64,000 bases of DNA, taken from Euonymus europaeus. Taxonomy: Eukaryota; Streptophyta; Magnoliopsida; Celastrales; Celastraceae. The stretch spans positions 14,973,996 to 15,037,995 of the forward strand of contig OY756968.1 in the NCBI GenBank assembly GCA_963580455.1, given 5' to 3'. The notes below the pieces were generated by a model. It had not been told where the DNA came from. It was given only the letters and a program-made list of their open reading frames with translations, and made no database searches. The position numbers and the translations under genes are program-made. Below, one piece after another: positions 11,201 through 23,039 of this stretch. Each line of letters opens with the position of its first letter. Position 1 is the first letter of the stretch.

Positions 11201-14200
11201 GGTTTTGTCCGTTTATCATAGAAAGTTAGTGTTTTTGGCATCGAAATAGTCTAGGAAGCTTAAACTCGTAAAATTTGACATAGAAGAACAATAAAAAGTG
11301 TACTTTGAGCAACTTTGATGGTCTGAAGTTGCTCAACTCATATGGAGGAGCTTTTAACAGTTTTGTCCGTTTGTCATAGAAAGTTGTTGTTTTGGCATCG
11401 AAATAGTCTAGGAAGCTTAAACTCGTAAAATTTGACATAGAAGAACAATAAAAAGTGTACATTGAGCAACTTTGATGGTCCGAAGTTGCTCAACTCTCTC
11501 TATGGAGGAGCTTTTAAAGATTTTGTCCCTTTGTCATAGAATTTTGGTGTTTTGGCATCGAAATAATCTATGAAGCTTATACTCATAAAATTTTACATAT
11601 AAGAACAATAAAAATTGTACACCGAGCAACTTTGATGGTCCGAAGTTGCTCAATTCTCTTATATGGAGGAGCTTTTATCGGTTTTGTCCATTTGTCAAAG
11701 AAAGTTGTTGTTTTGGCATCGAAATAATCTATGAAGCTTATACTAGTAAAATTTGACATATAAGAACAATAAAAATTGTACACCGAGCAACTTTGATGGT
11801 CCGAAGTTGCTCAACTCTCTTATATGGAGGAGCTTTTATCGGTTTTTTCCATTTGTCATAGAAAGTTAGTGTTTCGGCATCGAAATAGTCTAGGATGCTT
11901 AAACTCGTAAAATTAGACATAGAAGAACAATAAAAAGTGTACATTGAGCAACTTTGATGGTCCGAAGTTGGTCAACTCTCTCTATGGAGGAGCTTTTAAC
12001 GGTTTTGTCCATTTGTCATAGAAAGTTGGTGTTTCGGCATCGAAATAGTCTAGGAAGCTTATACTCATAAAATTTGACATAGAAGAACAATAAAAAGTGT
12101 ACATTGAGCAACTTTGATGGTCCGAAGTTGCTCAACTCTCTCTATGGAGGGGCTTTTAACGGTTTTGTCCGTTTATCGTAGAAAGTTGGTGTTTTGGCAT
12201 CGAAATAGTCTAGGAAGCTTATACTCTTAAAATTTGACATAGAAGAACAATAAAAAGTGTACATTGAGCAACTTTGATGGTCCGAAGTTGCTGAACTCTC
12301 TCTATGGAGGGGCTTTTAACGGTTTTGTCCGTTTATCGTAGAAAGTTGGTGTTTTGGCATCGAAATAGTCTAGGAAACTTATAGTCTTAAAAATTTCACC
12401 TAGAAGAACAATAAAAAGTGTACATAGAGCAATTTTGATAGTCCGAAGTTGCTCAACTCTCTCTATGGAGGAGCTTTTAACGGTTTTGTTCGTTTGTCAT
12501 AGAAAGTTGTGTTTTGGCATCGAAATAATCTATGAAGCTTACACTCGTAAAATTTGACATATAAGAACAATGAAAATTTTACACTGAGCAACTTTGATGG
12601 TCCGAAGTTGCTCAACTCTCTCTATGGAGGAGCTTTTAACGGTTTTGTCCGTTTATCATAGAAAGTTGGTGTTTTGGCATCGAAATAGTCTAGGAAGCTT
12701 ATACTCTTAAAATTTGACATAGAAGAACAATAAAAAGTGTACATAGAGCAATTTTGATAGTCCGAAGTTGGTCAACTCTCTCTATGAAGGAGCTTTTAAC
12801 GGTTTTGTCCTTTTTTCATAGAAAGTTGTTGTTTTGGCATCGAAATAGTCTAGGAAGCTTAAACTCGTAAAATTTGACATAGAAGAAGAACAATAAAAAG
12901 TGTACATTGAGCAACTTTGATGGTCCGAAGTTGCTGAACTCTCTCTATGGAGGGGCTTTTAACGGTTTTGTCCGTTTATCATAGAAAGTTAGTGTTTTTG
13001 GCATCGAAATAGTCTAGGAAGCTTAAACTCGTAAAATTTGACATAGAAGAACAATAAAAAGTGTACTTTGAGCAACTTCGATGGTCCGAAGTTGCTCAAC
13101 TGTCTCTATGGAGGAGCTTTTAACGGTTTTGTCCATTTATCATAGAAAGTTGTTGTTTCGGCATCGAAATTGTCTAGGAAGCTTATACTCTTAAAATTTG
13201 ACATAGAAGAACAATAAAAAGTGTACATTGAGCAACTTTGATGGTCCGAAGTTGCTCAACTCTCTCTATGGAGAAGCTTTTAACGATTTTGTCCCTTTGT
13301 CATAGAAATTTGGTGTTTTGGCATCGAAATAGTCTAGGAAGCTTAAACTCGTAAAATTTGACATAGACGAACAATAAAAAGTGTACATTGAGCAACTTTG
13401 ATGGTACGAAGTTGCTCAGCTCTCTCTATGGAGGAGCTCTTAACGGTTTTGTTTGTTTGTCATAGAAAGTTGGTGTTTTGGCATCGAAATAGTCTGGGAA
13501 GCTTAAACTCGTAAAATTTGACATAGAAGAACAATAAAAAGTGTACATTGAGCAACTTTGATGGTCCGAAGTTGCTAAACTCTCTCTATGGAGGGGCTTT
13601 TAACGGTTTTGTCCGTTTATCATAGAAAGTTAGTGTTTTGGCATCGAAAAAGTCTAGGAAGCTTAAACTCGTAAAATTTGACATAGAAGAACAATAAAAA
13701 GTGTACATTGAGCAACTTTGATGGTTCGAAGTTGCTCAGCTCTCTCTATGGAGGAGCTCTTAACGGTTTTGTTTGTTTGTCATAGAAAGTTGGTGTTTTG
13801 GCATCGAAATAGTCTGGGAAGCTTAAACTCGTAAAATTTGACATAGAAGAACAATAAAAAGTGTACATTGAGCAACTTTGATGGTCCGAAGTTGCTCAAC
13901 TCTCTCTATGGAGGAGCTTTTAACGGTTTTGTCCGTTTATCATAGAAAGTTGCTGTTTTGGCATCGAAATAGTCTAGGAAGCTTATACTCTTGAAATTTG
14001 ACATAGAAGAACAATAAAAAGTGTACATAGAGCAATTTTGATAGTCCGAAGTTGGTCAACTCTCTCTATGAAGGAGCTTTTAACGGTTTTCTCCTTTTTT
14101 CATAGAAAGTTGTTGTTTTGGCATCGAAATAGTCTAGGAAGCTTAAACTCGTAAAATTTGACATAGAAGAAGAACAATAAAAAGTGTACATTGAGCAACT

Positions 14201-14412
14201 TTGATGGTCCGAAGTTGCTGAACTCTCTCTATGGAGGGGCTTTTAACGGTTTTGTCCGTTTATCATAGAAAGTTAGTGTTTTTGGCATCGAAATAGTCTA
14301 GGAAGCTTAAACTCGTAAAATTTGACATAGAAGAACAATAAAAAGTGTACTTTGAGCAACTTCGATGGTCCGAAGTTGCTCAACTGTCTCTATGGAGGAG
14401 CTTTTAACGGTT
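5281..14412 (+). repeat. 9,132-bp tandem duplication, copy 1
   Basis: The TTGTCC at 5281 corresponds to that at 14413, which corresponds to that at 23545: two steps of exactly 9,132 bp. Shared private variants include GGAATCTTATAC (about 5490 and 14620), GGAAACTTATAG and ATTTCACCTAG (about 5650 and 14780), and GAGCTCTTAACGG with TTGTTTGTTTG (13435 and 22567). Before 5281 the flank is the GGATGC cassette monomer, whereas before 14413 it is the CAACTGTCTC monomer. The junction therefore lies at this edge, as expected for a tandem duplication. Confidence 0.85.
8325..13345 (+). repeat. Higher-order block B (partner of block A)
   Basis: This block has the same order of monomer variants as 321-6620, with single 480-bp trimers at its left end and without the two-monomer insert of block A. 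It lies wholly inside the first copy of the 9,132-bp tandem duplication and so recurs again at about 17457-22477. The A/B duplication therefore predates the 9.13-kb one. Confidence 0.75.
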
Positions 14413-15239
14413 TTGTCCATTTGTCATAGAAAGTTGGTGTTTCGGCATCGAAATAGTCTAGGAAGCTTATACTCATAAAATTTGACATAGAAGAACAATA
14501 AAAAGTGTACATTGAGCAACTTTGATGGTCCGAAGTTGCTCAACTCTCTCTATGGAGGGGCTTTTAACGGTTTTGTCCGTTTATCGTAGAAAGTTGGTGT
14601 TTTGGCATCGAAATAGTCTAGGAATCTTATACTCTTAAAATTTGACATAGAAGAACAATAAAAAGTGTACATTGAGCAACTTTGATGGTCCGAAGTTGCT
14701 GAACTCTCTCTATGGAGGGGCTTTTAACGGTTTTGTCCGTTTATCGTAGAAAGTTGGTGTTTTGGCATCGAAATAGTCTAGGAAACTTATAGTCTTAAAA
14801 ATTTCACCTAGAAGAACAATAAAAAGTGTACATAGAGCAATTTTGATAGTCCGAAGTTGCTCAACTCTCTCTATGGAGGAGCTTTTAACGGTTTTGTCCG
14901 TTTGTCATAGAAAGTTGTGTTTTGGCATCGAAATAATCTATGAAGCTTACACTCGTAAAATTTGACATATAAGAACAATGAAAATTTTACACTGAGCAAC
15001 TTTGATGGTCCGAAGTTGCTCAACTCTCTCTATGGAGGAGCTTTTAACGGTTTTGTCCGTTTATCATAGAAAGTTGGTGTTTTGGCATCGAAATAGTCTA
15101 GGAAGCTTATACTCTTAAAATTTGACATAGAAGAACAATAAAAAGTGTACATAGAGCAATTTTGATAGTCCGAAGTTGGTCAACTCTCTCTATGAAGGAG
15201 CTTTTAACGGTTTTGTCCTTTTTTCATAGAAAGTTGTTG

Positions 15240-16010
15240 TTTTGCATCGAAATAGTCTAGGAAGCTTAACTCGTAAAATTTGACATAGAAGAAGAAAAAT
15301 AAAAAGTGTACATTGAGCAACTTTGATGGTCCGAAGTTGCTGAACTCTCTCTATGGAGGGGCTTTTAACGGTTTTGTCCGTTTATCATAGAAAGTTAGTG
15401 TTTTTGGCATCGAACAAGTCTAGGAAGCTTAAACTCGTAAAATTTGACATAGAAGAACAATAAAAAGTGTACTTTGAGCAACTTCGATGGTCCGAAGTTG
15501 CTCAACTGTCTCTATGGAGGAGCTTTTAACGGTTTTGTCCATTTGTCATAGAAAGTTGTTGTTTCGGCATCGAAATAGTCTAGGAAGCTTATACTCTTAA
15601 AATTTGACATAGAAGAACAATAAAAAGTGTACATTGAGCAACTTGATGGTCCGAAGTTGCTCAACTCTCTCTATGGAGAAGCTTTTAACGATTTTGTCCC
15701 TTTGTCATAGAAATTTGGTGTTTTGGCATCGAAATAGTCTAGGAAGCTTATACTCTTAAAATTTGACATAGAAGAACAATAAAAAGTGTACATAGAGCTA
15801 TTTTGAGAGTCCGAAGTTGCTCAACTCTCTCTATGAAGGAGCTTTTAACGGTTTTGTCCGTTTTCATAGAAAGTTGGTGTTTTGGCATCGAAATAGTCTA
15901 GGAAGCTTAAACTCGTAAATTTGACATAGAAGAAGAACAATAAAAAGTGTACATTGAGCAACTTTGATGGTCCGAAATTGCTGAACTCTCTCTATGGAGG
16001 GCTTTTAACG
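15240..16010 (+). other. Cluster of homopolymer contractions
   Basis: Against the matching stretch of copy 1 (about 6108-6880), six 1-bp losses are visible, all in runs: GG to G in TTTTGCATCG (about 15244), AAA to AA in GCTTAACTCG (about 15268), TTT to TT in CAACTTGATGG (about 15643), TTTTT to TTTT in CCGTTTTCATAG (about 15861), AAAA to AAA in CGTAAATTTGAC (about 15917), and GGGG to GGG in TGGAGGGCTT (about 15998). I noticed no such cluster elsewhere in the 9-kb copy. Consensus error in a poorly covered patch is the likeliest cause. Confidence 0.7.
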
Positions 16011-16678
16011 GTTTTGTCCGTTTATCGTAGAAAGTTGGTGTTTTGGCATCGAAATAATCTAGGAAGCTTATACTCGTAAAATTTGACATAGAAGAACAAT
16101 AAAAAGTGTACATTGAGCAACTTTGATGGTCCGAAGTTGCTCAGCTCCCTTTATGGAGGAACTTTTAACGGTTTTTTCCATTTGTCATAGAAAGTTTGTG
16201 TTTTGGCATCGAAATAGTCTATGAAGCTTACACTCGTAAAATTTGACATAGAAGAACAATAAAAAGTGTACTTTGAGCAACTTTGATGGTCCGAAGTTGC
16301 TCAACTCATATGGAGGAGCTTTTAACGGTTTTGTGCGTTTGTCATAGAAAGTTGTTGTTTTGGCATCGAAATAGTCTAGGAAGCTTAAACTCGTAAAATT
16401 TGACATAGAAGAACAATAAAAAGTGTACATTGAGCAACTTTGATGGTCCGAAGTTGCTCAACTCTCTCTATGGAGGAGCTTTTAAAGATTTTGTCCCTTT
16501 GTCATAGAATTTTGGTGTTTTGGCATCGAAATAATCTATGAAGCTTATACTCATAAAATTTTACATAGAAGAACAATAAAAAGTGTACATTGAGCAACTT
16601 TGATGGTCCGAAGTTGCTCAACTCTCTCTATGGAGGAGCTTTTAACGGTTTTGTCCGTTTATCATAGAAAGTTGGTGT

Positions 16679-16690
16679 TTTGGTTTTGGC
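16679..16690 (+). repeat. 6-bp slippage expansion in one monomer
   Basis: GTGTTTTGGTTTTGGCATC replaces the usual GTGTTTTGGCATC, a tandem duplication of six bases. The homologous monomer near 7550 lacks it. It is a single-copy event and so younger than the 9,132-bp duplication. Confidence 0.85.
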
Positions 16691-19600
16691 ATCGAAATAG
16701 TCTAGGAAGCATAAACTCGTAAAATTTGACATAGAAGAACAATAAAATGTGTACATTGAGCAACTTTGATGGTCCGAAGTTGCTGAACTCTCTCTATGGA
16801 GGGGCTTTTAACGGTTTTGTCCGTTTATCGTAGAAAGTTGGTGTTTTGGCATCGAAATAGTCTAGGAAGCTTATACTCTTAAAAATTTCACATAGAAGAA
16901 CAATAAAAAGTGTACATAGAGCAATTTTGATAGTCCGAAGTTGCTCAACTCTCTCTATGGAGGAGCTTTTAACGGTTTTGTCCGTTTGTCATAGAAAGTT
17001 TTGTTTTGGCATCGAAATAATCTATGAAGCTTACACTCGTAAAATTTGACATATAAGAACAATAAAAATTTTACACTAAGCAACTTTGATGGTCCGAAGT
17101 TGCTCAACTCTCTCTATGGAGGAGCTTTTAACGGTTTTGTCCGTTTATCATAGAAAGTTGGTGTTTTGGCATCGAAATAGTCTAGGAAGCTTATACTCTT
17201 AAAATTTGACATAGAAGAACAATAAAAAGTGTACATAGAGCAATTTTGATAGTCCGAAGTTGGTCAACTCTCTCTATGAAGGAGCTTTTAACGGTTTTGT
17301 CCATTTTTCGTAGAAAGTTGGTGTTTTGGCATCGAAATAGTCTAGGAAGCTTAAAATCGTAAAATTTGACATAGAAGAACAATAAAAAGTGTACATTGAG
17401 CAACTTTGATGGTCCGAAGTTGCTGAACTCTCTCTATGGAGGGGCTTTTAACGGTTTTGTCCGTTTATCGTAGAAAGTTGGTGTTTTGGCATCGAAATAG
17501 TCTAGGAAGCTTATACTCTTAAAATTTGACATAGAAGAACAATAAAAAGTGTACATTGAGCAACTTTGATGGTCCGAAGTTGCTGAACTCTCTCTATGGA
17601 GGGGCTTTTAACGGTTTTGTCCGTTTATCGTAGAAAGTTGGTGTTTTGGCATCGAAATAGTCTAGGAAGCTTAAACTCGTAAAATTTGACATAGAAGAAC
17701 AATAAAAAGTGTACATTGAGCAACTTTGATGGTCCGAAGTTGCTGAACTCTCTCTATGGAGGGGCTTTTAACGGTTTTGTCCGTTTATCTTAGAAAGTTA
17801 GTGTTTTGGCATCGAAAAAGTCTAGGAAGCCTAAACTCGTAAAATTTGACATAGAAGAACAATAAAAAGTGTACACTGAGCAACTTTGATGGTCCGAACT
17901 TGCTCAACTCTCTCTATGGAGGAGCTTTTAACGGTTTTGTCCATTTGTCATAGAAAGTTGGTGTTTCGGCATCGAAATAGTCTAGGAAGCTTATACTCTT
18001 AAAATTTGACATAGAAGAACAATAAAAAGTGTACATTGAGCAACTTTGATGGTCCGAAGTTGCTCAACTCTCTCTATGGAGGAGCTTTTAACGGTTTTGT
18101 CCGTTTGTCATAGAAAGTTGGTGTTTTGGCATCGAAATAGTCTGGGAAGCATAAACTCGTAAAATTTGACATAGAAGAACAATAAAAAGTGTACATTGAG
18201 CAACTTTGATGGTCCGAAGTTGCTGAACTCTCTCTATGGAGGGGCTTTTAACGGTTTTGTCCGTTTATCGTAGAAAGTTGGTGTTTTGGCATCGAAATAG
18301 TCTAGGAAGCTTATACTCTTAAAATTTGACATAGAAGAACAATAAAAAGTGTACATTGAGCAACTTTGATGGTCCGAAGTTGCTGAACTCTCTCTATGGA
18401 GGGGCTTTTAACGGTTTTGTCCGTTTATCGTAGAAAGTTGGTGTTTTGGCATCGAAATAGTCTAGGTAGCTTATACGCTTAAAAATTTCACATAGAAGAA
18501 CAATAAAAAGTGTACATAGAGCAATTTTGATAGTCCGAAGTTGCTCAACTCTCTCTATGGAGGAGCTTTTAACGGTTTTGTCCGTTTGTCATAGAAAGTT
18601 GTGTTTTGGCATCGAAATAATCTATGAAGCTTACACTCTTAAAATTTGACATATAAGAACAATAAAAATTTTACACTGAGCAACTTTGATGGTCCGAAGT
18701 TGCTCAACTCTCTCTATGGAGGAGCTTTTAACGGTTTTGTCCGTTTATCATAGAAAGTTGGTGTTTTGGCATCGAAATAGTCTAGGAAGCTTATACTCTT
18801 AAAATTTGACATAGAAGAACAATAAAAAGTGTACATAGAGCTATTTTGAGAGTCCGAAGTTGATCAACTCTCTCTATGAAGGAGCTTTTAACGGTTTTGT
18901 CCGTTTTTCATAGAAAGTTGGTGTTTTGGCATCGAAATAGTCTAGGAAGCGTAAACTCGTAAAATTTGACATAGAAGAAGAACAATAAAAAGTGTACATT
19001 GAGCAACTTTGATGTTCCGAAATTGCTGAACTCTCTCTATGGAGGGGCTTTTAACGGTTTTGTCCGTTTATCGTAGAAAGTTGGTGTTTTGGCATCGAAA
19101 TAATCTAGGAAGCTTATACTCGTAAAATTTGACATAGAAGAACAATAAAAAGTGTACATTGAGCAACTTTGATGGTCCGAAGTTGCTCAGCTCCCTTTAT
19201 GGAGGAACTTTTAACGGTTTTTTCCATTTATCATAGAAAGTATGTGTTTTGGCATCGAAATAGTCTATGAAGCTTACACTCCTAAAATTTGACATAGAAG
19301 AGCAATAAAAAGTGTACTTTGAGCAACTTTGATGGTCCGAAGTTGCTCAACTCATATGGAGGAGCTTTTAACGGTTTTGTCCGTTTGTCATAGAAAGTTG
19401 TTGTTTTGGCATCGAAATAGTCTAGGAAGCTTAAACTCGTAAAATTTGACATAGAAGAACAATAAAAAGTGTACATTGAGCAACTTTGATGGTCCGAAGT
19501 TGCTCAACTCTCTCTATGGAGGAGCTTTTAACGGTTTTGTCCGTTTATCATAGAAAGTTGGTGTTTTGGCATCGAAATAGTCTAGGAAGCTTAAACTCGT

Positions 19601-22600
19601 AAAATTTGACATAGAAGAACAATAAAAAGTGTACATTGAGCAACTTTGATGGTCCGAAGTTGCTGAACTCTCTCTATGGAGGGGCTTTTAACGGTTTTGT
19701 CCGTTTATCATAGAAAGTTGGTGTTTTGGCATCGAAATAGTCTAGGAAGCTTATACTCTTAAAAATTTCACATAGAAGAACAATAAAAAGTGTACATAGA
19801 GCAATTTTGATAGTCCGAAGTTGCTCAACTCTCTCTATGGAGGAGCTTTTAACGGTTTTGTCCGTTTGTCATAGAAAGTTTTGTTTTGGCATCGAAATAA
19901 TCTATGAAGCTTACACTCGTAAAATTTGACATATAAGAACAATAAAAATTTTACACTGAGCAACTTTGATGGTCCGAAGTTGCTCAACTCTCTCTATGGA
20001 GGAGCTTTTAACGGTTTTGTCCGTTTATCATAGAAAGTTGGTGTTTTGGCATCGAAATAGTCTAGGAAGCTTATACTCTTAAAATTTGACATAGAAGAAC
20101 AATAAAAAGTGTACATAGAGCAATTTTGATAGTCCGAAGTTGGTCAACTCTCTCTATGAAGGGGCTTTTAACGGTTTTGTCCGTTTTTCGTAGAAAGTTG
20201 GTGTTTTGGCATCGAAATAGTCTAGGAAGCTTAAACTCGTAAAATTTGACATAGAAGAACAATAAAAAGTGTACATTGAGCAACTTTGATGGTCCGAAGT
20301 TGCTGAACTCTCTCTATGGAGGGACTTTTAACGGTTTTGTCCGTTTATCATAGAAAGTTAGTGTTTTTGGCATCGAAATAGTCTAGGAAGCTTAAACTCG
20401 TTAAATTTGACATAGAAGAACAATAAAAAGTGTACTTTGAGCAACTTTGATGGTCTGAAGTTGCTCAACTCATATGGAGGAGCTTTTAACAGTTTTGTCC
20501 GTTTGTCATAGAAAGTTGTTGTTTTGGCATCGAAATAGTCTAGGAAGCTTAAACTCGTAAAATTTGACATAGAAGAACAATAAAAAGTGTACATTGAGCA
20601 ACTTTGATGGTCCGAAGTTGCTCAACTCTCTCTATGGAGGAGCTTTTAAAGATTTTGTCCCTTTGTCATAGAATTTTGGTGTTTTGGCATCGAAATAATC
20701 TATGAAGCTTATACTCATAAAATTTTACATATAAGAACAATAAAAATTGTACACCGAGCAACTTTGATGGTCCGAAGTTGCTCAATTCTCTTATATGGAG
20801 GAGCTTTTATCGGTTTTGTCCATTTGTCAAAGAAAGTTGTTGTTTTGGCATCGAAATAATCTATGAAGCTTATACTAGTAAAATTTGACATATAAGAACA
20901 ATAAAAATTGTACACCGAGCAACTTTGATGGTCCGAAGTTGCTCAACTCTCTTATATGGAGGAGCTTTTATCGGTTTTTTCCATTTGTCATAGAAAGTTA
21001 GTGTTTCGGCATCGAAATAGTCTAGGATGCTTAAACTCGTAAAATTAGACATAGAAGAACAATAAAAAGTGTACATTGAGCAACTTTGATGGTCCGAAGT
21101 TGGTCAACTCTCTCTATGGAGGAGCTTTTAACGGTTTTGTCCATTTGTCATAGAAAGTTGGTGTTTCGGCATCGAAATAGTCTAGGAAGCTTATACTCAT
21201 AAAATTTGACATAGAAGAACAATAAAAAGTGTACATTGAGCAACTTTGATGGTCCGAAGTTGCTCAACTCTCTCTATGGAGGGGCTTTTAACGGTTTTGT
21301 CCGTTTATCGTAGAAAGTTGGTGTTTTGGCATCGAAATAGTCTAGGAAGCTTATACTCTTAAAATTTGACATAGAAGAACAATAAAAAGTGTACATTGAG
21401 CAACTTTGATGGTCCGAAGTTGCTGAACTCTCTCTATGGAGGGGCTTTTAACGGTTTTGTCCGTTTATCGTAGAAAGTTGGTGTTTTGGCATCGAAATAG
21501 TCTAGGAAACTTATAGTCTTAAAAATTTCACCTAGAAGAACAATAAAAAGTGTACATAGAGCAATTTTGATAGTCCGAAGTTGCTCAACTCTCTCTATGG
21601 AGGAGCTTTTAACGGTTTTGTTCGTTTGTCATAGAAAGTTGTGTTTTGGCATCGAAATAATCTATGAAGCTTACACTCGTAAAATTTGACATATAAGAAC
21701 AATGAAAATTTTACACTGAGCAACTTTGATGGTCCGAAGTTGCTCAACTCTCTCTATGGAGGAGCTTTTAACGGTTTTGTCCGTTTATCATAGAAAGTTG
21801 GTGTTTTGGCATCGAAATAGTCTAGGAAGCTTATACTCTTAAAATTTGACATAGAAGAACAATAAAAAGTGTACATAGAGCAATTTTGATAGTCCGAAGT
21901 TGGTCAACTCTCTCTATGAAGGAGCTTTTAACGGTTTTGTCCTTTTTTCATAGAAAGTTGTTGTTTTGGCATCGAAATAGTCTAGGAAGCTTAAACTCGT
22001 AAAATTTGACATAGAAGAAGAACAATAAAAAGTGTACATTGAGCAACTTTGATGGTCCGAAGTTGCTGAACTCTCTCTATGGAGGGGCTTTTAACGGTTT
22101 TGTCCGTTTATCATAGAAAGTTAGTGTTTTTGGCATCGAAATAGTCTAGGAAGCTTAAATTCGTAAAATTTGACATAGAAGAACAATAAAAAGTGTACTT
22201 TGAGCAACTTCGATGGTCCGAAGTTGCTCAACTGTCTCTATGGAGGAGGTTTTAACGGTTTTGTCCATTTATCATAGAAAGTTGTTGTTTCGGCATCGAA
22301 ATTGTCTAGGAAGCTTATACTCTTAAAATTTGACATAGAAGAACAATAAAAAGTGTACATTGAGCAACTTTGATGGTCCGAAGTTGCTCAACTCTCTCTA
22401 TGGAGAAGCTTTTAACGATTTTGTCCCTTTGTCATAGAAATTTGGTGTTTTGGCATCGAAATAGTCTAGGAAGCTTAAACTCGTAAAATTTGACATAGAC
22501 GAACAATAAAAAGTGTACATTGAGCAACTTTGATGGTACGAAGTTGCTCAGCTCTCTCTATGGAGGAGCTCTTAACGGTTTTGTTTGTTTGTCATAGAAA

Positions 22601-23039
22601 GTTGGTGTTTTGGCATCGAAATAGTCTGGGAAGCTTAAACTCGTAAAATTTGACATAGAAGAACAATAAAAAGTGTACATTGAGCAACTTTGATGGTCCG
22701 AAGTTGCTAAACTCTATCTATGGAGGGGCTTTTAACGGTTTTGTCCGTTTATCATAGAAAGTTAGTGTTTTGGCATCGAAAAAGTCTAGGAAGCTTAAAC
22801 TCGTAAAATTTGACATAGAAGAACAATAAAAAGTGTACATTGAGCAACTTTGATGGTTCGAAGTTGCTCAGCTCTCTCTATGGAGGAGCTCTTAACGGTT
22901 TTGTTTGTTTGTCATAGAAAGTTGGTGTTTTGGCATCGAAATAGTCTGGGAAGCTTAAACTCGTAAAATTTGACATAGAAGAACAATAAAAAGTGTACAT
23001 TGAGCAACTTTGATGGTCCGAAGTTGCTCAACTCTCTCT

